This document shows, piece after piece, positions 24,810 through 36,890 of a stretch of DNA of 64,000 nt. How positions within the stretch are numbered: position 1 is the first letter of the stretch; each line of letters opens with the position of its first letter. Source of the DNA: Lolium rigidum. Taxonomy: Eukaryota; Streptophyta; Magnoliopsida; Poales; Poaceae. A program made the translations under genes and the position numbers. The stretch covers positions 66,969,754 through 67,033,753 of the forward strand of contig NC_061508.1 of assembly GCF_022539505.1 (NCBI RefSeq), written 5' to 3'. The notes beneath the pieces are model-generated. The model was not told where the DNA came from and searched no databases. It saw nothing but the letters and a program-made list of their open reading frames with translations.

Positions 24810-26148
24810 AAACAGGCTGGCCCACTTACTTATTGGGCCAGCCCATTTGATTCTCGTGGACCCCACACTCTAATTGGGTCGGCCCATTTGCTTTAAGGTG
24901 GACCCCACCCACTACTGGGCCGGCCCACTAACTAGTTGGGCCAGCCCAATTGCTTTTGTGGTGGACCCCACACACTAAATGGGTCGGCCCTTTAAGACGA
25001 AAGTGGGACCCACCAGTGTTTTTGGCCCGGCCCACTATCTTGTTGGGCCGGCCCACTTGCTATATAGTGGACCCCACATACTAAATGGGCCGGCCCTTTA
25101 AGACGAAAGTGGGACCTACCAGTGTTTTTAGCCCGGCCCACTAGCGTGTTGGGTCGGCCCACTTGCTATTTGGTGGACCCCACATACTAAATGGGCCGGC
25201 CCTTTAGCAGGAAAGTGGGACCCACCAGAGTTTTTTGGCCCGGCCCACTATCTTGTTGGGCCGGCCCACTCGCTATATGGTGGACCCCACATACTAAATG
25301 GGCCAGCCCTTTAACTGGAAAGTGGGACCCACCTGTGTTTTTGGCCCGGCCCACTATCTTGTTGGGCCGGCCCACTTGCTATATGGTGGACCCCACATAC
25401 TAAATGGGCTGGCCCTTTAACGGGAAGTGGGACCCACCGGTGCTTTTGGCCCGGCCCACTGGCTTGTTGGGCCGGCCCATTTGATCTAATGTGGACCCCA
25501 CGTACTAAATGGGCCGGCCCGATAGCGAGGAAAGTGGGACCCACATGCTAATTGGGCCGGCCCACTAACTTCTTGGGCCGGCCCGGTTGCTTAATGTGGA
25601 CCCCACTTTGTAAATGGGCCGGCCCGATAACAGGAAAGTGGGTCCCACATGTCTTGTGGGCCGGCCCTTTTGCCTGTTGACCGGTCAAACGAGTGCATTC
25701 GGCCCGGCCCACATGCTTAGTGGGCCGGCCCACGTAACTAATGGACCAGCCCAGCTATATAGTTGACCGGTCAAACTAAGTCAGCTGGCCCGGCCCGCAA
25801 ACTTAATGGGCCGGCCCGCATAAGACGTGGCAGGCCTCGTGTGGGCCTACCATCTACCACGGGGTTTCAGCCGGTTAACGCCGTTAACTGCCAGTTAACG
25901 GCGTCTGCCACGTGTCAGTTTGCATGACGTCAGCAGTCAACGGGCTCCCGGAAACACTTGGGCAACGGTCCGATTTTCCGTGGCGGAAGGGCGCCCAAGC
26001 GCGACGGACCGAAAAAAACGTCGTTGGACTTTGCCTGACGCAGTTTCCACAACAGAACCCATATCGTCGGGTTAGGCCCATAGGCGACGAAAAATACCCC
26101 TTAGCGGACGATTTTGAGACGTTGTCTATCAGAACTTTTCTTGTAGTG
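24810..26148 (-). mobile_element. CACTA transposon, one end with long subterminal array
   Basis: The right terminus reads CTTTTCTTGTAGTG at 26135-26148, the complement of CACTACAAGAAAAG, a canonical CACTA end. Inside lies a long subterminal tandem array. The element sits in a type-A LTR: the LTR sequence resumes at 26149 with TTATGTGATCAATG, as it reads at 43064 in an uninterrupted copy. The other end is not in the window. Confidence 0.8.
24826..25860. repeat. 106-bp tandem array with GGGCCGGCCC palindromes
   Basis: GTGGGACC recurs at 25003, 25109, 25215, 25322 and 25427, a period of about 106 bp, with more diverged units on both sides. Each unit contains GTGGACCCCAC, AAATGGGCCGGCCC, GTGGGACCCACC and a paired GGCCCGGCCCA..TTGGGCCGGCCCA. 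The array is the subterminal repeat region of the CACTA element. Confidence 0.85.
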
Positions 26149-26559
26149 TTATGTGATCAATGTTGAGAGTGTCCACTAGTGAAAGTAGGATCCCTAGGCC
26201 TTGTTTCCAAATATCGAATCTCTGTTTGTTTACTGTTCCGTTGCATGTTTACTCGCTGCCATAATTTATTCAGATTGCTATTGCCACTCATATTCATCCA
26301 TATCATTTGCATCTCACTATCTCTTCGCCGAACTAGTGCACCTATACATCTGACAAGTGTATTAGGTGTGTTGGGGACACAAGAGACTTCTTGTATCGTG
26401 ATTGCGAGGGTTGCTTGAGAGGGATTTCTTTGACCTCTTCCTCCCTGAGTTCGATAAACTTTGGGTGATCCACTTAAGGGAAACTTGCTGCTGTTCTACA
26501 AACCTCTGCTCTTGGAGGCCCAACACTGTCTACAAGAATAGAAGCACCCGTAGACATCA
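26149..26559 (+). mobile_element. 3' part of a type-A LTR
   Basis: Matches the last ~430 bp of the LTRs at 14704-16181 and 42009-43505, ending CCCGTAGACATCA at 26559. Its 5' part is displaced by the CACTA insertion. It is followed directly by the 3' end of another gypsy element's internal domain. Confidence 0.75.
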
Positions 26560-26710
26560 GCCGCCTCTACCACATGGGTGCCACAGAAGCTCAGGAAGCA
26601 CCCCAGGCCATGCCAAGTATGTTTTCATGTTAATCAAATTGCTCAATCTCTCTTAGGAACCTAACTTTTCTTAAAATCTCGGGACGAGATTTGTTTAAGG
26701 GGGAAGGGTT
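26560..26710 (+). mobile_element. internal 3' end and polypurine tract of a gypsy element
   Basis: Short non-coding stretch with TCGGGACGAGATT and then TTTAAGGGGGAAGGGTT (26694-26710), the polypurine tract just before the LTR start at 26711. The rest of the internal domain is absent. Confidence 0.6.
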
Positions 26711-29700
26711 TGTAACATCCCAAATATTTAAAACAAAGAGAAAATGAATTTCCCTTTTCCCAAAAATGAGAACCAACAAAAACTTTTATTACAAATTGTG
26801 CTATGCATAGTACTCATGCTTAATTCTTGTGCTATTGCCATGATGAGTGTTGTTATGTTTATCAAAGGTTCCAAAACCCTAAACCTCACCCCTCTTTTCA
26901 CCATCCAAGATAAAATAAAATAAAAAGAAATTAAATAAGAAAAGGGCCTAAGTGCCTATGGCTATTTTGGTAAAACTTTTACCTAGGCTTTTCTACCTTG
27001 ATTAGATGTTTTGAAAACATCAACAAACCTAACCTAGTACTTACCAACTAAATCAGGTGAGAAAGAAAAATAAAATAAACATATGCATAGAGGCATATGA
27101 GGCACATAGCCATAGTACCAAATCTTAACCTATGCACCTCTACTTTGCCCAAATGGTTTGAAACCATCTCTAAACCTAATCTAACCCTGAATGGACCCTA
27201 GACCATGCCCAAGTAAAGCAAGAGGAACAAAATAGAAGAATAAGAAAAATTGGAATATCACCTCTTATGTGTTTATGGCCATTTTTGCAAATCTTTGAAC
27301 TAGGCCTTTTGGAATGGTTTCAATGGTTTGGAAATGTTCCTAAACAAATAAGAATCACTTTTGAATCAAGAAAAAACCAAATCAAATGAACAGAAAATCA
27401 AAAACCAAGTCACATATGATAATGGTCATATGTGACACTTTCAACATCTTGCCCACTTTGAGCACCTGGAGTAGAAGATTCTTAAACTAAAACCTCTCAT
27501 TTCTTTCCACCTCATCCAAGACCTTACCAAGATGAACATTTTTGGTGTTGACCATCAGAGTTGACTCTGCCTACATTGCTCATTATAAAGGTGACAAGTG
27601 GCAACATTGAAACAAAGTGTAGATCATCTCCATTTTTGAAACTTTGCAAACCAGCAACATTTTTCAAACCACCACCACCATTCTACTGCAAACATTATTC
27701 AAATCCACTCCACCAAAAAGATTTGAAAAATTCAAATATTTTCTTCATGCGGCCATTAACACAAACACTTGGCAGGCATTAACTCACTTTGATCATACAT
27801 GCTTTTACCCACTAGGTTTTAGACTAAACCAACTTTACTCTGGCCACCATTGACCTCCTCTTACCCCCAGTACCTCATGCCAGGCTTTGGAGACAAGGAC
27901 CAGAGCAAGAAATGATCAATATCAAACCATGCCGGCCACCATTGACATCATCATACCAACTTCCTCTCCTTTCTTCTCTGGGCCACTCCACCATGTCAAC
28001 TCTCTTCCTCACACTCTCCTCGTCACCCTAGTACCTTCCCATGCCAGAGAAATGCACGGCAGTGCCCGGACTCGACGTGTCCAGACCGCGCCCACGACGC
28101 CCAGGTCGTGCCAGAGCGCGCATGAGCACGTCTCTGGACAGGCCAGAGCGCACGCTCGCCCGATCGCTATCGTCCTCCTCTCGCCTTTCCCCTTCGCACG
28201 CGTGATCACCACCTCACCTTCTCACCCCCAGACACCCCCATTGGCTCGCCGGCGCCCTGTAGCCGACGCCCTCGTCAACCTCTGCCGCGCCCGTACTGCA
28301 AGGACGCTGACGATGCCCGAGCTACCCCGTCCTCCATTCACTGCAGCAGCACGTGCCCTAGGACCTCCATGATGCCAGCAAGACCACGCCTACCTCACCT
28401 TGCCCCTTCGCCGCTCGAATCGATGACGCCATGGTCGACCTCACCCGCACCCTCGGCCACCTCGCGCAGCTATAAAATGAGAGCCTCGCGCTTTAGTTCA
28501 TCACACCAAACCTGCTCCTCTCCCTTCACTCGATCTCCTCCACTCCTCTCCCGTGCACATTGTCCGCCGGAGCCCTTTGATGGCGTGTATTTCACACGTT
28601 CGTTGGGAACCCCAAGAGGAAGGTATGATGCGCACAGCAGCAAGTTTTCCCTCAGAAAGAAACCACGGTTTATCGAACCAGGAGGAGCCAAGAAGCACGT
28701 TGAAAGTTGATGGCGGCGGGATGTAGTGCGGCGCAACACCAGGGATTCCGGCGCCAACGTGGAACCTGCACAACACAACCAAAGTACTTTGCCCCAACGA
28801 AACAGTGAGGTTGTCAATCTCACCGGCTTGCTGTAACAAAGGATTAACCGTATCGTGTGGAAGATGATTGTTTGCAGAGAAAACAGTAAAAACAAGTATT
28901 GCAGCAGATTTGTATTTCAAGTATAAAAGAATGGACCGGGGTCCACAGTTCACTAGAGGTGTCTCTCCCATAAGATAAAAGCATGTTGGGTGAACAAATT
29001 ACAGTCGGGCAATTCACAAATAGAGAGGGCATAACAATGCACATACATGTCATGATAAGTATAGTGAGATTTAATTGGGCATTACGACAAAGTACATAGA
29101 CCGCCATCCAACTGCATCTATGCCTAAAAAGTCCACCTTCGAGGTTATCATCCGAACCCCTTCCGAGTATTAAGTTGCAAAGCAACGGACAATTGCATTA
29201 AGTATGGTGCGTAATGTAATCAACAACTACATCCTCGGACATAGCGCCAATGTTTTATCCCTAGTGGCAACGAGCACAACACAACCTTAGAACTTTCTCG
29301 TCACTGTCCCAGGTGTCAATGCAGGCATGAACCCACTATCGAGCATAAATACTCCCTCTTGGAGTTAAGAGCAAAAACTTGGCCGAGCCTCTACTAATAA
29401 CGGAGAGCATGCAAGATCATAAACAACACATATGTAATAACTTGATAATTAACATAACATGGTATTCTCTATCCATCGGATCCCGACAAACACAACATAG
29501 AGTATTACGGATAGATGATCTTGATCATGTTAGGCAGCTCACAAGATCCAACAATGAAGCACAATGAGGAGAAGACAACCATCTAGCTACTGCTATGGAC
29601 CCATAGTCCAGGGGTGAACTACTCACTCATCACTCCGGAGGCGACCATGGCGGTGTAGAGTCCTCCGGGAGATGAATCCCCTCTCCGGCGGGGTGCCGGA

Positions 29701-32700
29701 GGAGATCTCAGAATCCCCCGAGATGGGATTGGCGGCGGCGGCGTCTCTGGAAGGTTTTCCGTATCGTGGTTTTTCGCATCAGGGGTTTCGCGACGGAGGC
29801 TTTAAGTAGGCGGAAGGGCAGAGTCGGAGGGCTGACGGGGGGCCCACACCATAGGGCGGCGCGGGCCCCCCCTTGGCCGCGCAGCCCTATGGTGGCGGCG
29901 CCTCGTCGCCCCACTTCGTATCCCTTTCGGTCTTCTGGAAGGTTCGTGGCAAAATAGGCCCCTGGGTCTTGATTTCGTCCAATTCCGAGAATATTTCGGT
30001 ACTAGGATTTCTGAAACCAAAAACAGCAGAAAACAGCAACTGGCACTTCGGCATCTTGTTAATTGGTTAGTTCCAGAAAATGCACGAATATGACATAAAG
30101 TGTGCATAAAACATGTAGGTATCATCAATAATATGGCATGGAACATAAGAAATTATCGATACGTCGGAGACGTATCACCCTTCAATTTCACGCCGGAGAC
30201 CCGTGAGCCGCCGCAGACGCCACCGCTGATTGGAGCCACCTCCGGCGACGCCACCGGTACCAATTGTTTCGCCGTCGTCGACAACTTCCTCCTACATCAA
30301 CGTCCAGCCTCGCCGCGCCGCCGGTGAGCCTCCCACCCCCACCATCGCCGCCAGTAAGTTCCCCTCTCGCCGGAGACGATGACCTCTCTCGTCCGTCCGA
30401 TCTCTCTCTAATCGTGCGGCCTCTATCTGCTCATACCGTTTCGGCGTTAAGCGTCGCTGACGCCTGGGCCCCACCATGTCAGTTGGCCCGCGTGCACCGT
30501 GGGCATAGCTGGGCTGGCCCAACTCTTTCTCCTCTCTCTGGCCCGTTTAGCTTTCCCACCTAGGCCCAAACTTTGAATTCGAATTAAATCTTTCAGTTAA
30601 ATTGCTTGCAGATGCTTTTCTAAAAATCAAATATCTTCAAATCTGCTCAACCAAATCTAGTGAATTTGATGTTGTTGGAAAGCATATGAAATGCTCTATC
30701 CAACACCACTGGATTCAAACCAAGATCTGTTGTAGAATTTGAATAGTAAAAATAACAAGTCAGAGAGTTTTCAGAATTCAAATAAATTTATAAAATCAAC
30801 CATAATAAATTTTGAGATGATTCAAATACTCATAGTTCACATTTCAAAAACTATAATTGTTTATGCAAAAAATATGATATGGGTACTGTATATGATCATG
30901 GGCTAGAGCAAAATATTGGCTATGTAGTCAAATTCTAGCCCATTTAAACTATTTCAAAATTAGGGTTTCAAATCTATGACGTGTAGCACCTCATTTAAAT
31001 CATCTTCCCAAGTAGTATGAAGCAATGTGATGACCCTTGTTGCATGTTCTCATACTTGCTCACTTGAGGATCTTAAATCACATAGTTATTTAAACTGCAT
31101 GAGATGATGAATCTCATTTAAATCATTTTTCTCAAATGATAAATGTGAAGTATTGACCTTGGTCAACATGATCTCACCTTTATGAATTGAGCAAATTAAA
31201 TCTTAACAAGGTTCAATCAGAGGAAATTATTTCTCCCAAACTAAAGAGAAACCCTAATCCACACTTCAATGAGAGGAAATTATTTTCCTAACACTAAGTA
31301 AGAAAACCCTAGCATAATTTTGGGTAGCAATGTTAAGTGATGATGCTAGATCATTTGTGTGAGCCATTAAGGCTAATTAAGTCTACTTAAGTATGGTTTG
31401 GTGATTGTATCCTCGTATTCGTTTATAGACGCTAGTACCGGAGACTATCAAGAGGAGGAGGTATTCTACCAAGAAGAAGAAGAGAACTTTGATCACTACC
31501 CCAATCAAGGGAAGCTAATATTCTTGCAAGATACCCAAAGTGCAAAGCTCTACAAGAGCAATGCACCATTACACATTACTTTATGCTTAATGATCCTATC
31601 CTAAATTTTTACCTTACAAGTTTTTGATTATCAAAGTTTACTTTTTGATTCATGATTCACTTGGTCTAGATATGGAGTAGTACAAGAGCATCACACTTAG
31701 CCTAGAAAGCTATAAGCTAGTTAGCACCCCTCATGACTAGTTGCTAGTGCTAAAATTAAAAATGACTACTCTAGATGGGAACTTGTGAAAACCACTGACT
31801 TTGAAAACCTTGGAATGATGAGTCATTCTATTGAAAGATTTTGAAGGTGAATATGACTTGTGAATGACTTGGTGAACTTTACAAAAACTGATGGTTGGAT
31901 TCGGATGCGATACCATTCCAATTCTTAAGTATCCCCACAATATCTGAATCTGGGTAAGGCTTAACTGGAAGCTTATGTATTTTAGTATGGGTTCCCTCTG
32001 AACAAGCGTCATAGGGGTTATGCCGAGGCTGCCTCCATTGAAATTAAAATGACGTGAAATGAGGTGAATGTCCTACCCAAGCCCTGTGCAGTTCCCGGGT
32101 TGGCGGTTTGCTCTCACCGGGAGGCCAAGCTCATGGGGAAAGGTTATGATTGGTAGCTCGCGCACTGAGTGCGATAAATCAGGGCCAGTTACCCCTGACG
32201 ACCTATTGCAATTATTGTGGCACAAGTGTACGACCTCTGCAGAGTTTATACTATTCGAATAGCCGCGTCCGCGGTCATGGACAGTTGGAAAGGCCATACT
32301 GTTCCGTCATCAGAACTTTTCCAAAATATGAATGGTGACTTGTGACTTGAGTTTGAAAGGTGACTTTGACTTTGAATCACAACAGAGTTGTCGGAATGAC
32401 ACTAATGTTCCCACTTGAGTTAAGTTAGGCAAATGAGGAGTCTTTGTTTACTAAATGCTTATGAAATAAAACTGGCTTTACGCAAATGAACCTAGAGCTT
32501 AGAACCCCATTGATATAATTGTTAGTGCTTGCACTAGTATTAGTTTGCGAGTACTTTAAAGTATTCATGGTTGTGTCCCTGGCTATTCAAATGGCCAGAC
32601 TATGAAGATGAGCCTCAGTACCAGGATGAAGGACAGCAGGACGTCTACGACAACTAGGACTACTCCTGACGTCAATAGTTGACTGTGGAACAGATGGACT

Positions 32701-32918
32701 TCTACTACGTATTTCCGTTATGTGTTATGTAATTGATCATTAGATCAAGTGTTGTAATAAGACTGGATCATGTGATCCTTTTTGATGTAAGACTATTATG
32801 GTGTTGTAATGAATGATGTTCTGTGATAACAATCTATTATGTCTCGCAAAAACAATATTCCTGGGATTGCGATGAATGGCATAATAGGCATCTGGACTTA
32901 AAAATCCGGGTGTTAACA
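26711..32918 (+). mobile_element. very long gypsy 3' LTR (~4.6 kb) interrupted by a solo LTR
   Basis: Starts TGTAACATCCC directly after a polypurine tract and ends CCGGGTGTTAACA at 32918. Without the 1600-bp solo LTR and its 5-bp duplication it measures about 4.6 kb. A TATA box (TATAAAA, 28471-28477) with GC-rich leader and intron-like downstream sequence lies in its middle. No coding capacity was recognised. The first 1.2 kb recurs inverted at 43506-44732. The family name was not assigned. Confidence 0.65.
28578..30177 (-). mobile_element. solo LTR with CCCTT target duplication
   Basis: A 1600-bp LTR of the same type as 22586-24182 and 58754-60352, flanked by CCCTT at 28573-28577 and 30178-30182. 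No internal sequence remains. It lies in the transcribed leader region of the long LTR, about 100 bp after that LTR's TATA box. Confidence 0.92.
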
Positions 32919-33117
32919 CACGGCCGACTGCGAATTTGACCTTGGGTCGGGCGAGCATGGGAGGGGAACGCTAGGAGGTGCGGTGTGCGTGGAGCACTAG
33001 TGCTGGCGGCGGCACGCCGCAAGGAAGGCGGTAGCGCATGGCTGGGAAGGCGCACAGTGGCAAGCGGCTGGAATGCGGTGGCCGGCAGCGGTGATTCCTT
33101 CCTATTTGAGACAGGGG

Positions 33118-33161
<44 letters not shown>

Positions 33162-33395
33162 AATGCGGAAATAATTGTGTAGTGGAGGACGATGGGGCAT
33201 ACGACATGATAAGGTTGTGGTGGACCCCATGATACCAGCGATCACTTTTCCTCCACGCGAATGGACGTGTGTCGCTCGCTTCACCTGGAGGCCGCGACGC
33301 TACCGATCCTCTGGAGGTAATGCATCATTTTCCTTATCCAATGCACTGAAGCTGGATAATATCCGATGTGTAATTTAAGAGATGGAAAGTAAAGG
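32919..33395. other. spacer with (GA)n microsatellite
   Basis: Between the long LTR and the copia remnant. A perfect (GA)n run of about 19 units lies at 33119-33158. No gene is supported. Confidence 0.6.
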
Positions 33396-35330
33396 CCATG
33401 GTCTGGTTTATTGCTTTAAAAATCCATTCGTTGGTTGATGGTAAACCCAGAGGAGCTTTGTTTGGAGCAGATCCGGCAAAGTTAGAGGAAGCCAATAATC
33501 TCCTCAGAGAGGTGCGATTCTTAGCATTCTTGTTGACCATTTGTGTGATCTATACATGTACATGACAAAAAAGAAAAGAGCTATGGGATGCACTCGTACT
33601 AAATTCGGTGTAACTGATGTTGGCTGTGAGTATATCATGGAAAGCTTCCATAACTTTGGGATGGTGAACAACCGTTATGTAGTTGAACAAGCTCATGAGA
33701 TACAGTGCATTAATTGCGAAAGAGTTTGAACTCCTTAAATGTACCTTACTCGACAAGTTTGTGGCGAGATGCATTATTCCAAAGTTACTCTTTCACGGAG
33801 GAACTTCACCACAACTCTCAAACACAAAAAATAGTAGAAGATGTTAGTTGAAAACATAATAGCGTCTCTTGGCATTGAGGAGAAGGCTCGTGTAAGTACA
33901 CTATTGAGAAAGGAGAGAGCCAGTCTAGAGTTAATATGGTGTAGAAGAAACCCTATGGGAAGAAATTAAAGGAATAACAAGCCCACTTTCAATAAGCCTA
34001 CAAAGATTACTACCTTCAAGAAGAAGATGATGAAGAAAGTTGAACTAAGATTATTTACATGTACAGAGAGGTTAGCCATTTTTCCAAGGAGTTCACAGAG
34101 CATGCAGATTGCAAAGAAAAAAAATTCAAAGAATGTCATGGTTGTGACCACTACCAATGCTGATGGGTACGGTAAAATATTTATTGCTCTTTCAGTATTT
34201 CAATGTCCATGCTAGTGGGTTACTACGGGTGCTAATGTTTATATATGTATTGTCATCTCTATGTTCACTTCTTATATCAGGTCGCTTGGGATTCAGTTGT
34301 CTTGATAGGTAATGAGTCACATGTTTCTGTTCGTGATGTTCGTAGGGTAGATCGGAAGTTCACTTTGCATAAGATCGTGGTCTTGAGGAACGTGCAACAT
34401 GCCCCTTCTATGAACAAGAATCTCGTTAGTGGATCCCTTCTATGCAGAGATGGATTTAAGGCATGATTTTAAATAGTGTGCTATATCCTCGGTATAGCAG
34501 CGCTATAGAGTTTTGAGTAAGGTGCCGCTAAATGAATTCATGTACATTTTCTCGCTATTAGCATGTCATAGCATGCTATATTGTCAAAATAGCGGATTTT
34601 AATGGCTGGCGCTATTTATTATAGCGTCCAAGTAGTCATTTCCAAGCATGGACAATATATTGAAAAGGTCATGAGTGTGGAGGCTTGTTCCTTTTCTCCC
34701 TATTTTTTTGTGATTTTTTGCAATAAGTTTGTGAACTGTATTTTGTTGTGATATTAGTGATGATACTAGTATTTGTCACTCTCGTTAATGTCACATTCAT
34801 TTCGGTTTATTGTATCTCCTATCTAGTATGAGTTTAATTCCTAATTTCACTATTGCCAAAGATTCTAAGTGACGTAGTTGTGTGCAATCAAAGCAAACTC
34901 AGAAGCCTCATAAGGCAGCTGAGGAGAGAAACTTGGAACCTCTAAAACTCATACATTTTGATCAATGCGAGATGAATGATGTGTTCAAAAAGTGAGAAAG
35001 AGGTTTTACATGACATTGATATTGCTATCTCTATTTGTTGCAAACTAAAGATGAACCTTTAGACTACTTCAAAATTTATAAGGCCAAAGTTAAAAATTAA
35101 CAAGAGAGAAAGATCGAGCGTCCTAGGACGGATGAGGATGGATGAGTACTTTCTTAAAATATTTGACAAATTCTATGAACAACATGAAATTATCCATAAG
35201 AAAACGCCTTCCTACTCGCGACAATCAAATGGGGATGCCATGAGGAACTGAGCCAATTCCAAAGAAATGCAAACTCGGATCAAAAGATAGTGGATAGATT
35301 CTTTGTAAGTTATGTTAAGTGGAGCGTACG
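33396..35330 (+). pseudogene. Ty1/copia gag-pol remnant
   Basis: Broken frames spell copia features in order: a UBN2-type gag segment (MESFHNFGMVNNRYVVEQAH near 33640-33700), a basic linker, a pre-integrase segment (KFTLHKIVVLRNVQHAPSMN, then NLVSGSLLCRDGFK to about 34460), and integrase-like pieces (KRFYMT near 35000; YSRQSNG near 35215-35230, the degraded PYSPQSNG motif). Many stops and frameshifts are present, and a MITE has inserted after the DGFK codons. No LTRs were identified. It is clearly dead. Confidence 0.7.
34463..34630. mobile_element. small MITE inserted in copia pol
   Basis: A segment rich in GCTATA/TATAGC words (ATTTTAAATAGTGTGCTATA at the left, GCGCTATTTATTATAGCG at the right), with inverted-repeat character. 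The copia coding sequence resumes on the other side (VISKHGQYI near 34637), so it is an insertion. Exact borders were not established. Confidence 0.5.
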
Positions 35331-36890
35331 CTACAGATTTTTACTATAAATCTTAGGTACATGATATTCATTTCGATACTATTATGAAATCTTGTGATGC
35401 ATTATTTTTGGAGAATATGTTTCTTATGGAAGATATACTAGAATTTCCTCTAAGATAATTCCTAAATCTAGTATATATATATTTAATAAGTATTTTGAAC
35501 AACTACATCGACACGTTACTAAGAAGAATAACAGTGAAGCTCCTACAATAAGCAAGAGACAAGGGGTTGCAAAATTATTTGGAGATGATTTCATTGTGTA
35601 CCTATCTTGAAAAACTACATGAGGATGTTACTGAGAAGGATGACAATGAAGGAACAAGAGAGCTTCATTCCTTTATTTCTTCAATATAAATAGTGATCAC
35701 CAAGCTTGCATGGTTAAGGATTTATCAAATGTCCCATTTCGCTGGCTCGTTTCTTGCTTAATTACAAGCAATTTATTCAGGGTCAAGTTCTAGTGGAATA
35801 TCAATAGCTTGCTGCAAATCCAGACAAGCGGACTGATATTTGGAACACATGCTTTTTTGCCCAAATGAAATACTACAAACTGGTGATGGGTACCTCTCAG
35901 TTCCGTGCCATTTCAATTGGCTTTGGAAATCTTATGTCAGCTCTGGTGCTTTACTACAAGGTATTTGTTGGCACCTCGTTCGTGGAAGAGTAACCATTCA
36001 GAATTTAATCTAGTATAAACTTATTGGATCAACCAAGAGAAAAATAGTGACTTACACCATGATCAAAGCTTTGTTTGATGCACAATTCAGGTTGTCTGCA
36101 CCTACACGTAGAAGACTACAAAGTCATTTGCTTTGTGGCATAGTTATTCACTGTGTTGTAGTATAGTCGATAAGTTTATTAATTATCCGAAATTTATGTT
36201 ATGTTTATGCTCAAGGGACAAAGTTTTACTGATGTATTTTCTCAGTACTTTCAACTACCATAATTTTTTAATTGTAACAAAGACTTGGCTTTGTTTTGCT
36301 GCATGATACTTAATGTTTCTATTTTATACTAATACAAAGAGGAGAAAACGCAGGTTCCACGATCATAATATTCTTTCCTTGACATGAACTACTGTAATCA
36401 TAGCTTTTTATTCCACGGTCCTTATTTGGTTCGGCGGCCACATACTGTTTATTTGGTAACCATATTTTTTCACAACACTGTGCGGGAATCATCTAGTTTA
36501 ATTATTTATGCCAACCAATCAGACTACATCACCATTGTGTAGCCTCTTTTTTTCCCTATGATGTAGACTCCTGCTCAATCGAGTTGGCGCATTAGGTTAT
36601 TTTAGGGTGAGTTAACACCTAGGTTAACTGCATGCTGATTGTAACTTTAAATAGTTAGTTTCTGAATAAAGGTAAAATATTTTTCATTTTCATTCATAAA
36701 GAAGGAAGTTTTAGAGGCTACAAAAGCCTAATACAAATACTAGGGCATGCAAGACAAGAGCCTACTCTCCCGGTATTGCATTGCTCAAAGTTATTTGCTC
36801 CAACTAATGTCCACGCTCTTGCATCCCCTTTAATTTTTGCGTTGAGTATGTTCGAGGTTGATAAGTGGTGTTGAAAAACCCTTGAGTTAA
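35331..36890. other. mostly unassigned; one peptide-coding patch at 35775-35970
   Basis: A/T-rich. In the patch one frame reads KQFIQGQVLVEYQ, a stop, then LAANPDKRTDIWN and FRAISIGFGNLMSALVLYYK before a possible donor (AAG/GTATTT). It has the flavour of a gene exon captured or left behind by the copia element, but I cannot name the source gene. The remainder shows nothing recognisable. Confidence 0.3.

Noticed and set aside
24826..25860. Regularly spaced repeats as a CRISPR-like array
   Set aside because: The units are contiguous 106-bp tandem repeats at a CACTA end in a plant genome, without unique spacers.
32919..33378. Possible promoter or gene around the (GA)n tract
   Set aside because: No sustained frame or splice structure; the following sequence is copia.
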